Assembly (NCBI GenBank): GCA_964420925.1
Contig: CAYQVB010000115.1
Location: forward strand, 1 to 64,000
Origin: JAJEAD01 sp964420925
Lineage (GTDB): Bacteria; Pseudomonadota; Gammaproteobacteria; HK1
Direction of reading: 5' to 3'
DNA: 64,000 bases
Under the pieces are notes generated by a model. The model worked only from the letters and a program-made list of their open reading frames with translations, did not search any database and was not told the DNA's origin. The number at the start of each line of letters is the position of its first letter. Positions within the stretch are counted from its first letter, which is position 1. Below, one piece after another: positions 7,121 through 15,936 of this stretch. The translations under genes were made by a program, and so were the position numbers.

Positions 7121-8693
7121 GGCCGCGCTCCTGGAGGCGGCCGGGCTGGGCCTGTCCCTGCCCGACTTCAGCCGCAAGCCACCCTTCGGCGCCGCGCCCG
7201 TGGTCGATATCCTGCACGGCATCGATCTCGAGCTGGCGCCCGGCGATACGCTCGGCATCGTCGGCGAGAGCGGTTCCGGCAAGTCCAGCCTGGGGCGGAC
7301 TCTGGTGCGCCTCCACACCCCCACCGCCGGCCGCCTCCGCTTCGACGGCCAGGACATCACCCACCTGCCGGAAGACCGACTGCGCCCGCTGCGGGCCCAG
7401 CTCCAGATGATCTTCCAGGACTCGCAGTCCTCGCTCAATCCGCGGCACCGGGTGGCCGAGATCGTCGCCCAGCCCCTGCGCCTCCACCGCCGGGCGGAGA
7501 CGAGAGCCGAGGCGCGCAGGCAGGTGGCTGCCCTGCTCGAACGGGTGGCCCTGCGGCCGGCCCATGGCGCGCGCTTTCCCCACGAGCTGTCGGGCGGCGA
7601 GCGCCAGCGCGTCGGCATCGCCCGGGCCATCGCCCTGCGGCCGCGACTGGTAGTGGCCGACGAGATCGTCTCCGGGCTCGATGTCTCGAACCAGGCGCAG
7701 ATCCTTGCACTGCTGCGCGAGTTGCGGCTGGATCTGGGCCTCGCCCTGCTCTTCATCAGCCATGACCTTTCCGTCGTGCGCGCCGTGTGCGACCGGGTCA
7801 TGGTGATGCTGAACGGTCGTGCGGTGGAGCAGGGCGGTTGCGCGGCGATCTTCGCGGCGCCCCGACACCCCTACACCCGCCGGCTCTTGAATGCGATCCC
7901 GCTGCCCGAGGTCGACCCGGACTGGGTCGCCCGGACCGCGGACAACGAACTCGGAGAGAAAGTGACCATGAACGTGAAAGACAGTGTGGCGCTGGTCACG
8001 GGCGCCAATCGCGGGGTCGGCGCCGCCTTTGTCGGCGCCCTCCTGGACCGGGGCGCGGCGAAGGTCTACGCCGCGATGCGCAGCACCGAGGGCTACGAGG
8101 CGCCGGACGGCCGTGTGCAGCCCATGGAAATCGACGTGACCGATCACGATCGGATTGCGCGGGCGGCGGCGGAGTGCGGCGACGTCACCCTGCTCGTCAA
8201 CAATGCCGGCGTGAACCACAACCAGCCGATCTCCGCCGGCAACGCCCAGCGCAACGCCCGCGACGAGATGGAGGTCAACTTCTTCGGCACCATGGAGATG
8301 TGCCGGCGCTTCGGCCCGGTGCTGGGCGGCAACGGCGGCGGCGCCATCGTCAACATGCTCTCGATCCTGAGCCGGGTGAATCTGCCGATGATCGGGACCT
8401 ACTGCGCCTCCAAGGCCGCCACCCTGTCGCTGAGCCAGGGCGTGCGGGCCGAGCTGGCGGCCCAGGGCACGCTGGTGGTCGCGGTCATGCCGGCCGCGAT
8501 CAACACCCGCATGGGCAACATGAATCCGCCGCCGCTGGAGGAGCCGATCGACGTTGCCAACGCGGCGCTCGATGCGGTCGAAGCCGGGGAGGAAGACATC
8601 TATCCGGGCGTCGTCGCCGGCGGTGTCAGCCAGGGCCTCGCCGCGGATCCCAAGGGGATCGAGAAACAGTTTGCCGAGTACCTGCCGGGATAG
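7095..8693 (+). CDS. DppF-type ABC ATPase fused in frame to a short-chain dehydrogenase
   Basis: One open frame of 532 codons holds two proteins. Residues 1 to about 285 are a DppF-type ATPase (Walker A GESGSGKSSLG, signature LSGGERQRVGIARA, Walker B LVVADEIVSGLD). They end in the transporter-type tail APRHPYTRRLLNAIPLPE. From residue 292 a complete short-chain dehydrogenase follows: TGANRGVG cofactor motif, NNAG, catalytic YCASK. The linker is short (about 15 residues) and there is no stop codon between them. The likelier start is the ATG at 7113 (MAEAALLEA), with GGAG just upstream and an 8-nt overlap with dppD. The upstream ATG at 7095 adds six residues. The dehydrogenase may be made as a fusion, separately from an internal start at 7968, or both. 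Confidence 0.88.
   Translation: MPRSGAMAEAALLEAAGLGLSLPDFSRKPPFGAAPVVDILHGIDLELAPGDTLGIVGESGSGKSSLGRTLVRLHTPTAGRLRFDGQDITHLPEDRLRPLRAQLQMIFQDSQSSLNPRHRVAEIVAQPLRLHRRAETRAEARRQVAALLERVALRPAHGARFPHELSGGERQRVGIARAIALRPRLVVADEIVSGLDVSNQAQILALLRELRLDLGLALLFISHDLSVVRAVCDRVMVMLNGRAVEQGGCAAIFAAPRHPYTRRLLNAIPLPEVDPDWVARTADNELGEKVTMNVKDSVALVTGANRGVGAAFVGALLDRGAAKVYAAMRSTEGYEAPDGRVQPMEIDVTDHDRIARAAAECGDVTLLVNNAGVNHNQPISAGNAQRNARDEMEVNFFGTMEMCRRFGPVLGGNGGGAIVNMLSILSRVNLPMIGTYCASKAATLSLSQGVRAELAAQGTLVVAVMPAAINTRMGNMNPPPLEEPIDVANAALDAVEAGEEDIYPGVVAGGVSQGLAADPKGIEKQFAEYLPG
7968..8693 (+). other. Short-chain dehydrogenase module with its own plausible internal start
   Basis: An in-frame ATG at 7968 begins MNVKDSVALVTGANRG, a textbook N-terminus for a classical SDR oxidoreductase. 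GGAGAG lies about nine bases upstream, a good ribosome-binding site inside the ATPase frame. The module is 241 residues, the usual SDR length, with the NAD(P)-binding glycine motif, NNAG, the serine region MLSILSR and the YCASK active site. The substrate is unknown. Location after a transporter suggests it may act on the imported compound. Confidence 0.6.
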
Positions 8694-8791
8694 CGCCGGC
8701 CTGGCGGATGCCCCCTTCTCCCGAGTCTCGGGTGAATTCGTCTCCGTCGGGTTCCGCGTGATGCGGCATGGTGTCCGGCAGCCCGCGCCGC

Positions 8792-10837
8792 TCAGAGATC
8801 CTTGCACAGGCGCAGGGAGTCGAGCATTGCGGCGTGGATGTTCCGGCTCGTCCATGCGTCGCCCACCCGGAAGAGCAGATAGCGGCCCTCGGGATTGGTG
8901 CAGAGCGATTGCGGCCGGGCGTCGGCCATCGCCTGGAGGTCGACTTCGCCCAGGTTCGAGGAGCCGGGCTTGAGCTCGAAGTAGAGCGCGTCGTTGGGCA
9001 GCGTGCCGTAGTCGCCGACGACCTGGTCGAAAGTGCGCTCCTCGCACTCCCCGGTGAACATGTTCGCGAGGGTGGCGACGAGGCGGTTTCCGTCGCGCCG
9101 CAGGGCAGTGAGGCGGGTATCCGGACGGATGACGACTCCGTGCCGATAGAGCTCGTTCAGGTGCGCGCCCTGGTTGGTGTCGGCCATCTCGGTGCACAGG
9201 GCGCGGTCCGGGGTGACGATCTCCACCCGGGAGCCGCGGCTCGCCAGGTGCTCGGCACACGAGGGCCCCTGGTGGGAGCCGTTCTCGTCGAACACGAGCA
9301 CCTCTTCGCCCGCCTCGACCTGCCCGCCGAGGACGTCCCACAACGTGGCCGCGTGCTCCCTGCCCTCGAAGTGGCCGACGTTCGGCAGGCCTCCGGTGGC
9401 GACGATCACCACGTCGGGGTCCTCCGCCCTCACGTCGGCCGCTTCCGCGAGCGTGTTCAGGCGGAGGTCCACGCCGAGGCGCTCGAGGCGGCCCGCGAGC
9501 CAGTGGGCAATCCCGGCGAGCTCACGGCGCCATGTCGCGCGCGCCGCGAGCAGGATCTGGCCGCCGAGCTCTCCCGCCGCCTCGAAGAGGGCGACTTGGT
9601 GACCGCGCTCCGCGCTTACCCGCGCCGCCTCCAGGCCCCCGGGGCCGCCGCCCACGACGAGCACTCGACGCCGTGGTCCGGAAGAGGGCGCGATGATCTG
9701 GGGCAGCTTCTCCTCGCGTCCGGTCGCCGGGTTCTGGACGCACAGCGCATCCTGTCCGGCGAGCACCCGATCCACGCAGTAGCCGGCGCCGACGCAGGGC
9801 CGAATCTCGATCTCGTCGCCGCGGGCGAGCTTGTTCGCGAAGTGCGGGTCCGCGATGAAGGTGCGGGTCATGCCGATCATGTCGACGTGCCCTTCCGCCA
9901 CCGCGTGTGCGGCGGTGGCCGCGTCGGTGACCCGGGTGGCGTGGAACACCGGCACGTTCACCGCGGCCCGGATGGCGCTCGCCAGGTGCAGGAAGGGCGC
10001 GGAAGGCATCCACATCGTCGGCCAGATCGTCGCGCTCGCCTTGTAGTCCGTGGCCTGGGCTCCCACCACGCTGATGAAGTCGATCCCGCCGTGTCCAGCA
10101 GCGTAGGCCTTGGCGATCTCGATGCAGTCCTCGTGGCTCAGACCGCCTTCCATCATCTCGTCCCCCGACATCCGGATGCCCACGATGAAGTCGTCGCCCA
10201 CCTCCCGGCGCACCGCTTCCACCAGCTCGAGTCCGAAGCGCATGCGGTTTTCCAGGGAGCCTCCGTACTCGTCCTCCCGGTGATTGATGGCGGGGGACCA
10301 GAACTGCTCGATCAGGGTACCGGCCTGGCAGGAGATCTCGACGCCGTCGAGGAGGCCCTCTCTCGCGCGGCGCACCGCCTGCGCGTAGTCGCGGTAGGCG
10401 CGGGCGATGTCGTGGTGCTCCATCTCCACCGGGAAGGAACGGTGGACGAGCTCTCGCCGGCAGGAAGCGGAGTAGGCGGGCAGCCAGTTGGCGCTGTCCC
10501 AGCGCTCGCGGCGCCCGCCGTGGGTGAGCTGCACGGTGCACGCGGCCCCGTGCGCGTGGATGCGCCCGGCCATCGCCCGGTACTCCGGGATCACCGCATC
10601 GCGGGCGCCGTCGATCTGCCCGTAGTGGAAGGAGTTCTCGATCGACACCGCGGTGGCGCCGCCGAACTGAGTGAGGCCGATGCCGCCGCGCGCCTTCTCC
10701 TCCTGGTAGCGCAGGTAGCGCTCCGTGATGCGGCCCCCCACCGCATAACCCGGAGAGTGGCTGGTGCTGAGCAGCCGGTTGCGGATCTCGAGGTGCTTGA
10801 TGGTGAGCGGGGTGAAGAGCGCGGGATAGAAGTTCAT
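8792..10837 (-). CDS. Old-Yellow-Enzyme/trimethylamine-dehydrogenase-type flavoprotein (possible N-methylproline demethylase)
   Basis: This 681-residue protein has an FMN TIM-barrel (about 1-340; PALFTPLTIKHLEIRNRL) followed by a cluster-binding segment and a FAD/ADP Rossmann part (VVGGGPGGLEAA, 394-405). The cysteine segment reads CVGAGYC with a later ALC: C348, C354 and C366 are present, but position 351, normally the second cluster cysteine, is alanine. The second nucleotide motif is DENGSHQG rather than GxGxxG, as in trimethylamine-dehydrogenase relatives. This pattern resembles N-methylproline/stachydrine demethylase (StcD-like) proteins more than 2,4-dienoyl-CoA reductase. That specificity comes from recalled family patterns, not a search. 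Start ATG overlaps the peptidase stop by 4 nt. Confidence 0.85.
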   Translation of the reverse strand: MNFYPALFTPLTIKHLEIRNRLLSTSHSPGYAVGGRITERYLRYQEEKARGGIGLTQFGGATAVSIENSFHYGQIDGARDAVIPEYRAMAGRIHAHGAACTVQLTHGGRRERWDSANWLPAYSASCRRELVHRSFPVEMEHHDIARAYRDYAQAVRRAREGLLDGVEISCQAGTLIEQFWSPAINHREDEYGGSLENRMRFGLELVEAVRREVGDDFIVGIRMSGDEMMEGGLSHEDCIEIAKAYAAGHGGIDFISVVGAQATDYKASATIWPTMWMPSAPFLHLASAIRAAVNVPVFHATRVTDAATAAHAVAEGHVDMIGMTRTFIADPHFANKLARGDEIEIRPCVGAGYCVDRVLAGQDALCVQNPATGREEKLPQIIAPSSGPRRRVLVVGGGPGGLEAARVSAERGHQVALFEAAGELGGQILLAARATWRRELAGIAHWLAGRLERLGVDLRLNTLAEAADVRAEDPDVVIVATGGLPNVGHFEGREHAATLWDVLGGQVEAGEEVLVFDENGSHQGPSCAEHLASRGSRVEIVTPDRALCTEMADTNQGAHLNELYRHGVVIRPDTRLTALRRDGNRLVATLANMFTGECEERTFDQVVGDYGTLPNDALYFELKPGSSNLGEVDLQAMADARPQSLCTNPEGRYLLFRVGDAWTSRNIHAAMLDSLRLCKDL

Positions 10838-12918
10838 GGTGTCGGGTCGGTCCGTGTGATGTCGGGGCCGGCGAGCCCGAAGGCGAGGAGCACGAAGGCG
10901 TAGGCGAAAGCATTCTCCTTCAGGCGTTCGAAACGGCCCGCCGCACCGCCGTGTCCGGCGTCCATGTTGGTCTTGAGAAGCAGGAGATGATCGTCGGTCT
11001 TGGTGGCCGAGAGCCTCGCCACCCACTTCGCCGGTTCCCAGTAGCCCACCCGGGGATCGGTGAGTCCTGCGGTCGCGAGGATGTGCGGGTAGTCCTTGGC
11101 TTCGATGTTGTCGTAGGGCGAGTACGACTCGATGTGCGCATAGGCGTCCGGGTCCGCAAGGGGATTGCCCCATTCCGGCCACTCGGGCGGGGTGAGGGGG
11201 AGGGCCTCGTCGCACATCGTGTTCAGGACGTCCACGAAAGGCACCTCCGCCACCGCCGCCCTGAAGAGGTCCGGTCGCAGGTTCAGCGCCGCTCCCACCA
11301 GCAGTCCGCCCGCGCTGGCGCCGTGGCAGGCGATCCGCCCGCGTCGGGTGTAGCCCTGTACCACTAGGTGCTCGCCCGCCGCGACGAAGTCCAGGAAGGT
11401 GTTCTTCTTGCGCTCGAGCTTGCCGTCGAGGTACCACCGGTACCCGCATTCCTTGCCCCCGCGCACGTGGGCCACGGCGTAGACGAAGCCGCGTTCGACG
11501 AGGGAAAGCGGCGTCACCTGGAAGCTCGCCGGGATGCTGATGCCGTAGGAGCCGTAGCCGTAGAGCAGCAGGGGGGCCGAGCCGTCGAGCGGGGTGTCGC
11601 GCCGGTGGAGCACCGTTATCGGCACCCGCGCACCATCGTGGGAGTCGGCGAAAAGCCGCCGGGTGACGTAGGCGGCGGGGTCGTGTCCGCTCGGCACCTC
11701 CTGTTCCTTGACGAGAGTGCGTTCCCGGGAGCGCATCTCGTAGCGCCAGGTGCGCGCGGGGGCGGCGGGGGTGCTGGAGGAGTAGTGGATGGCGCGGGTA
11801 TCGAACTCGTAGCCGTGCAGCAATCCGAGGTGGTAGGCATCTTCCTCGATCTCGATCGCATGCTCCTCGCCGCCGCTCAGCTCGGCAATCACGATGCGAG
11901 GCAGCGCGTCTTCACGCTCCATGCGCACCGCGTGGTCGCGGTACACGGCGAGGTCGAGAATCAGGCGCCCCGGCCGATGGGGGATCAGATCCTTCCAGTG
12001 GCGACGCCCGGGACGGGCCAGTGGCGCCTCGACGATCTTGAAGTCCTCGGCATCGTCCGCGTTGGTGAGAATCAGGAGGCGATCGTGGTGATGGTCGACG
12101 TGGTACTCGATGTCGCGCTCGCGCTCCGCCACGAGAAGCGGCGGCTCGCCGGGGCGCTCGGTTTCGATCAGCCTGACCTCGGAGGTGGTGTGGTCGTGCG
12201 AGTCGATCACCACGAAGCGTCGGCTCGAGGTCGAGCCGACGCCGACGAAGAAGCCCGGGTCCGACTCCTCGTAGACCACCGCGTCTTCGGCGGCCTCCGT
12301 GCCGAGGCGGTGCCGGAGGACCTTCACCGGCCGGTGCTGCGAGTCGAGCACGGTGTAGAAGAGGTGGGCGCCGTCGTGCGTCCAGACCACCGGGCCGGCC
12401 GCGTCGGGGAGGGTGTCCGGCAGGTCCGCCCCGGTCTCGAGGTCCCGTATCCGCAACGAGTAGATCTCGGAGCCGTTGGTGTCGAGGCTGTAGGCGGCGT
12501 AGCGGTGGTCGGGGCTGTGCGCGAAGGCGCTGATCTTGAAGTAGGCGAGACCCTCGGCCTCCGCGTCACCGTCGAGCAGCACCCCTTCGTCTCCCCCGCC
12601 GCGGGGCCGGCGGCAGTAGATCGGGTGCTGTCCGCCCTGCCGGAAGCGGTGGTAGTAGTCGTGCGGGCCATCCGGAAGCGGTACCGACGCATCGTCTTCC
12701 TTGATGCGTCCCCGAAACTCCGAGAAGAGTCGCTCCTGCAACGCCTCCGTGCTCGCCATTGCCGCCGCGGTGGCCTCGTTCTGCGCTTCCAGCCAGGAGC
12801 GGATCGGGGCGCGAAGGCTCGAAGGATCGCGCATCACCTGCGCCCAGTTCTCGTCCTTGAGCCACGCGTAGGGGTCCTCACGCGTCTCTCCCTGGATGTG
12901 GGTCGCTGCTTCTTTCAT
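10834..12918 (-). CDS. ptrB: Oligopeptidase B (S9 prolyl oligopeptidase family)
   Basis: A 694-residue serine peptidase cleaving short peptides after basic residues. An N-terminal beta-propeller leads into an alpha/beta-hydrolase domain. The nucleophile is in GASAGG, the acid in DPRVGYWEP and the histidine in DAGHGG, all in the standard order; the strand GYGSYGISIPASF marks entry to the hydrolase fold. Start is the ATG at 12918 (MKEAATHIQGETREDPYAWL); upstream in-frame sequence is low-complexity and not used. No signal peptide, so a cytoplasmic enzyme is expected. It is coupled to the downstream flavoenzyme through an ATGA overlap, so the pair is probably co-transcribed. Confidence 0.93.
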   Translation of the reverse strand: MKEAATHIQGETREDPYAWLKDENWAQVMRDPSSLRAPIRSWLEAQNEATAAAMASTEALQERLFSEFRGRIKEDDASVPLPDGPHDYYHRFRQGGQHPIYCRRPRGGGDEGVLLDGDAEAEGLAYFKISAFAHSPDHRYAAYSLDTNGSEIYSLRIRDLETGADLPDTLPDAAGPVVWTHDGAHLFYTVLDSQHRPVKVLRHRLGTEAAEDAVVYEESDPGFFVGVGSTSSRRFVVIDSHDHTTSEVRLIETERPGEPPLLVAERERDIEYHVDHHHDRLLILTNADDAEDFKIVEAPLARPGRRHWKDLIPHRPGRLILDLAVYRDHAVRMEREDALPRIVIAELSGGEEHAIEIEEDAYHLGLLHGYEFDTRAIHYSSSTPAAPARTWRYEMRSRERTLVKEQEVPSGHDPAAYVTRRLFADSHDGARVPITVLHRRDTPLDGSAPLLLYGYGSYGISIPASFQVTPLSLVERGFVYAVAHVRGGKECGYRWYLDGKLERKKNTFLDFVAAGEHLVVQGYTRRGRIACHGASAGGLLVGAALNLRPDLFRAAVAEVPFVDVLNTMCDEALPLTPPEWPEWGNPLADPDAYAHIESYSPYDNIEAKDYPHILATAGLTDPRVGYWEPAKWVARLSATKTDDHLLLLKTNMDAGHGGAAGRFERLKENAFAYAFVLLAFGLAGPDITRTDPTP

Positions 12919-13091
12919 GGTCGTTGGGACCGGTCCTTTGTCGTGAGGGGATGCTGTTGCATTTCGTGATGCATCGGGAATGCTCCGACCACGCTCCTCG
13001 ATGCTGCCCACGCCCGCATGGTCGAGGCTATCACGACACTTCGAACCGGGGTGCATTCGGGATGCGGGCGAGGCCGTTGCGGTCGGGGGGC

Positions 13092-13991
13092 TCAGATCTT
13101 CCGGCGGCGGGAAGCGGGCGAGGCGGCGCTGTCGGGTCCGCTCCAGAGGAGCATGGCGGCATAGCCGCGCCAGGGGCGCCACGCTTCCGTCAATTCGGTG
13201 AGCTCGGCTGGAGTCGGCCTCACCCCGTCCACGCTCATCGCCCGCAGCAGGCCGATGTCGCTCGCGGGAAATGCGTCGCGGTGGCCTAGCGCGCGGAGTG
13301 CAATGTACTGGGCCGTCCAGTCGCCGATTCCGGGCAGCGCCCTCAGGCGCTCGATGTCTCGTTCGTGGTCGCCGCTCGAGGCGAGCAGATTCGGGTCTGC
13401 CTCCACCGCCTCGCTCAGGCGCTGAATGCTACGCACTCTCGCCCCGGGCATGCCCATGTTCGAGAGATCTGCGGACAGAATCTCCCGTGGCCCGGGGAAC
13501 AGGTATGTCAATCCATCGCTGCGCCAGGGATCGGCGGAACGAGCGCAGCGGGTCGCGAGGCGGCCCGCCAGACGGGTCGCCGCGGCCACGCTCACCTGCT
13601 GGCCGAGAATGGCCCGCACCGCGAGTTCGAATGCATCGAAGGCGCCCGCGATCCGCGCCGCCGGCCGGCTCGCGAGCAGGCTCGCCAGGCGCGGGTCGCG
13701 TCGCAGGTGCGCCGCGATGGCCGGCAGGTCCGCGTCCAGATCGAACATGCGGCGCAGGCGCGCCTCGAGCTCCGGGAAGGCCGCCACGCGGTCGACCTCC
13801 ACCCGCAGGTGTCGGGTTCCGTCTGCGCGGACTTCGATCGTCAGCTCTTCGCCGGCGAACTCGAAGCGACGCCGGTAGCATTCACCTTCGACGCGTTCGA
13901 CCCCGGGCGTGGCTCTCGCTTCGAAGTAGGACAGGACCGCCGGCCAGTCGAAGGAGGTACGGGGACGAACGGGCAGTCGGATGATTTTCAT
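13092..13991 (-). CDS. alkA: DNA-3-methyladenine glycosylase II
   Basis: This 299-residue base-excision glycosylase removes alkylated purines. The N-terminal AlkA_N domain covers about residues 1-110. A helix-hairpin-helix motif, LRALPGIGDWTAQYIALRAL, is followed by the catalytic aspartate region FPASDIGLLRA. ILGQQVSVAAATRLAGRL is typical of the glycosylase core. Length is close to E. coli AlkA (282). The gene is divergent from the LON-domain gene with under 80 bp between starts, so the two share a promoter region. No Ada methyltransferase domain is fused. Confidence 0.93.
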   Translation of the reverse strand: MKIIRLPVRPRTSFDWPAVLSYFEARATPGVERVEGECYRRRFEFAGEELTIEVRADGTRHLRVEVDRVAAFPELEARLRRMFDLDADLPAIAAHLRRDPRLASLLASRPAARIAGAFDAFELAVRAILGQQVSVAAATRLAGRLATRCARSADPWRSDGLTYLFPGPREILSADLSNMGMPGARVRSIQRLSEAVEADPNLLASSGDHERDIERLRALPGIGDWTAQYIALRALGHRDAFPASDIGLLRAMSVDGVRPTPAELTELTEAWRPWRGYAAMLLWSGPDSAASPASRRRKI

Positions 13992-14068
13992 GTCGATGGT
14001 GCGAGCATTCGGCGGGACGCCGGTGGCCAGCCGCCCGCGGGGCGGAGATGCGATACCATCGTGGGGCG

Positions 14069-14731
14069 ATGAGCGAGAGCGCCTTCACCCCGAGCTTCGA
14101 GGAGTTGCCGGCGGTGTTGCCGGTCTTTCCCCTGCCCGGGGCTCTGGTGCTGCCGCGGCAGAACCTGCCCCTCAACATCTTCGAGCCCCGTTACCTCAAC
14201 ATGGTGTCCGACGCCCTCGGCGAAGGGCGCAACTTCGGCATGATTCAGCCGCTCCCCGGCTCGGAGGAGCAGGAGACGCCGCCGCTTTGCCGCGTCGGCT
14301 GTGCGGGACGCGTCACGGCGTTCAACGAGACTCGGGACGGGCGCTTCGTCATCAGCCTGACCGGGGTATGCCGTTTCGAGGTGGTGGAGGAGCTCGAATC
14401 CCGGCGAGGCTACCGGCGAGTGACTCCGGGGTGGACTCGCTTCGCATCGGACCTCGCCCCCGCACCGGAGATCGAGCTCGACCTCGAACACTTCGAGAAG
14501 ATCGCGCTGGGCTACTTCAGGGCTCGTCATCTCGAAGTGAAGTGGGAGGCGATTCGGAAGCTGCCGCCCGCGGTCCTCGTCGACTTCCTCTCCATCAACC
14601 TTCCCCTCTCGGGAGAGGACAAGCAGGCGCTGCTCGAATGCGAGGCCGGGATGGCGCGGGCGGAGCTGCTGCGTGGCCTGCTCGCGATGGCGACCGCCGA
14701 GCCGCACGGTCCGAGCGGCATCCGTCACTGA
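14069..14731 (+). CDS. LON substrate-binding domain protein
   Basis: A 220-residue stand-alone LON/PUA-like domain (LPVFPLPGALVLPRQNLPLNI, then FEPRYLNMVSDAL). It corresponds to the substrate-recognition part of Lon protease without ATPase or peptidase domains. Such proteins are widespread but their role is undefined. I prefer the ATG at 14069 (MSESAFTPSF) over the in-frame ATG at 14048, which adds only seven atypical residues. Expression is from the short region shared with alkA. Confidence 0.88.
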   Translation: MSESAFTPSFEELPAVLPVFPLPGALVLPRQNLPLNIFEPRYLNMVSDALGEGRNFGMIQPLPGSEEQETPPLCRVGCAGRVTAFNETRDGRFVISLTGVCRFEVVEELESRRGYRRVTPGWTRFASDLAPAPEIELDLEHFEKIALGYFRARHLEVKWEAIRKLPPAVLVDFLSINLPLSGEDKQALLECEAGMARAELLRGLLAMATAEPHGPSGIRH

Positions 14732-15300
14732 GGGCTCCGGAGCGCGCCCCCGCCGGCCGCATCCACGAAAGCACGTACCTGCCCGGGCCGCCCGCGGGGC
14801 GCTTCCGGATAGATCGGGCCGGCCACTGACGAAACCATCGTGTCCACGGAACTCACCGGCGGATGGGGTCGGACGAGGACTTCCGAATCTGTTTGCTTCT
14901 CCGCACGGGGTCAAGCCCGTCACGTCTCACAGCCCGTCTCGCCCACGGGTTCGCTATGGCCAGCCGCCAAAGAAATCCCAAGGCACTAGACCTCCCCCTT
15001 ATAATGCTCCGGCAGCAGTGCGGGCCCCGGGGGCGCGGATGGGAGAGGATCGGAACAGAGAACGCAGGGAAAGAGCGGGAGCGTCCTCCGCGCTGTGCGC
15101 ACCCGCCGGCGGGGCGGTGGCGGCACGAGAGGCAGCCATTTCCGCACGCGGGGCTCCCACGGCGCTGCGCCTTTTCCCCGTTGCCGGCATCCACTCCCTG
15201 ACGACGGGCGAGGGTAGATGAGGGCCGCATGCTGCGGCGCTCCGCCGCCTGCGCAATATCGGGATTCGGGCGCATGATGCGTCCGTTCGGGTAGGCGTCA
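14732..15300. other. Long intergenic region upstream of terC
   Basis: About 570 bp without a convincing gene. A perfect TATAAT occurs at 15000-15005, nearly 300 bp before terC, but no good -35 precedes it. The following leader is GC-rich and contains hairpin-capable sequence such as GCGGCGCTCCGCCGC. TerC-family genes are often controlled by the Mn2+-sensing yybP-ykoY riboswitch. I looked for its conserved GGGGAGTAG core and did not find it. Confidence 0.4.
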
Positions 15301-15936
15301 ATGGAGGATCTCTTCTCGCTCGGCGCGACGAGCGCGCTGCTGCAGGTGATTCTCATCGACCTCGTCCTCGCGGGGGACAACGCGATCGTGGTCGGCATGG
15401 CTTCGGCGGGATTGCCGGAAAGGCAGCGCGCCCGGGTCATCGCGATCGGCATCTCTCTCGCGGTGGTGATGCGGATCGCATTTGCGCTCGTCACGGTGCA
15501 GCTTCTGCAGATCACCGGGGTGCTCCTGCTCGGCGGACTGCTCCTCGCGTGGGTGTGCTGGAACCTGTGGCAGGAGCTGCGCGCGCACGTGAACCACGCC
15601 CGGGCCGAGGCGGAGCGCGCCGTGCATCGCCTGCACCCGGAATCGCGCGGAAAGACGATGCGCCAGGCGATCTGGCAGATCGTGATCGCCGACCTTTCCA
15701 TGTCGCTCGACAACGTGCTCGCGGTGGCGGGCGTGGCCCGGGAGCACGTCTGGGTGCTGGTCTTCGGCCTGCTGCTCTCGGTGGTGCTGATGGGAGTGGC
15801 GGCGACCCTCGTGGCCCGGGTGCTCGCCACGCGCCCGTGGATCGGCTACATCGGGTTGCTGGTCATCGTCTACGTCGCCGGCGCCATGATCTGGGAGGGG
15901 ACGACGGAGCTCGTCGCGCTCCTTCGCCCGCTCTGA
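15301..15936 (+). CDS. TerC/YjbE-family integral membrane protein
   Basis: A 211-residue inner-membrane protein with about seven hydrophobic helices and the two acidic family motifs DLVLAGDNAIVVG (near residue 20) and DLSMSLDNVLAVAG (near 136). These membrane aspartates and asparagines are thought to form a metal-ion path. Family members are implicated in manganese export and metalation of secreted proteins, or tellurite resistance. The ATG at 15301 immediately precedes the first helix. Its stop overlaps the tatD start by one base (TGATG), so the two are translationally coupled. The exact substrate is inference. Confidence 0.9.
   Translation: MEDLFSLGATSALLQVILIDLVLAGDNAIVVGMASAGLPERQRARVIAIGISLAVVMRIAFALVTVQLLQITGVLLLGGLLLAWVCWNLWQELRAHVNHARAEAERAVHRLHPESRGKTMRQAIWQIVIADLSMSLDNVLAVAGVAREHVWVLVFGLLLSVVLMGVAATLVARVLATRPWIGYIGLLVIVYVAGAMIWEGTTELVALLRPL

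Noticed and set aside
8720..8732. CCCGAGTCTCGGG hairpin between the dehydrogenase and flavoenzyme genes as a terminator
   Set aside because: The stem is only about five pairs around a three-base loop and no T-run follows. It could be chance in GC-rich DNA.
8768..10903. Long plus-strand open frame of 711 codons opposite the Old-Yellow-Enzyme gene
   Set aside because: The minus-strand protein has clear family motifs throughout. The plus-strand translation has none and is an antisense shadow of GC-rich coding sequence.
15001..15300. yybP-ykoY manganese riboswitch ahead of terC
   Set aside because: The leader is long and GC-rich, but the conserved GGGGAGTAG core and its pairing partner were not found.
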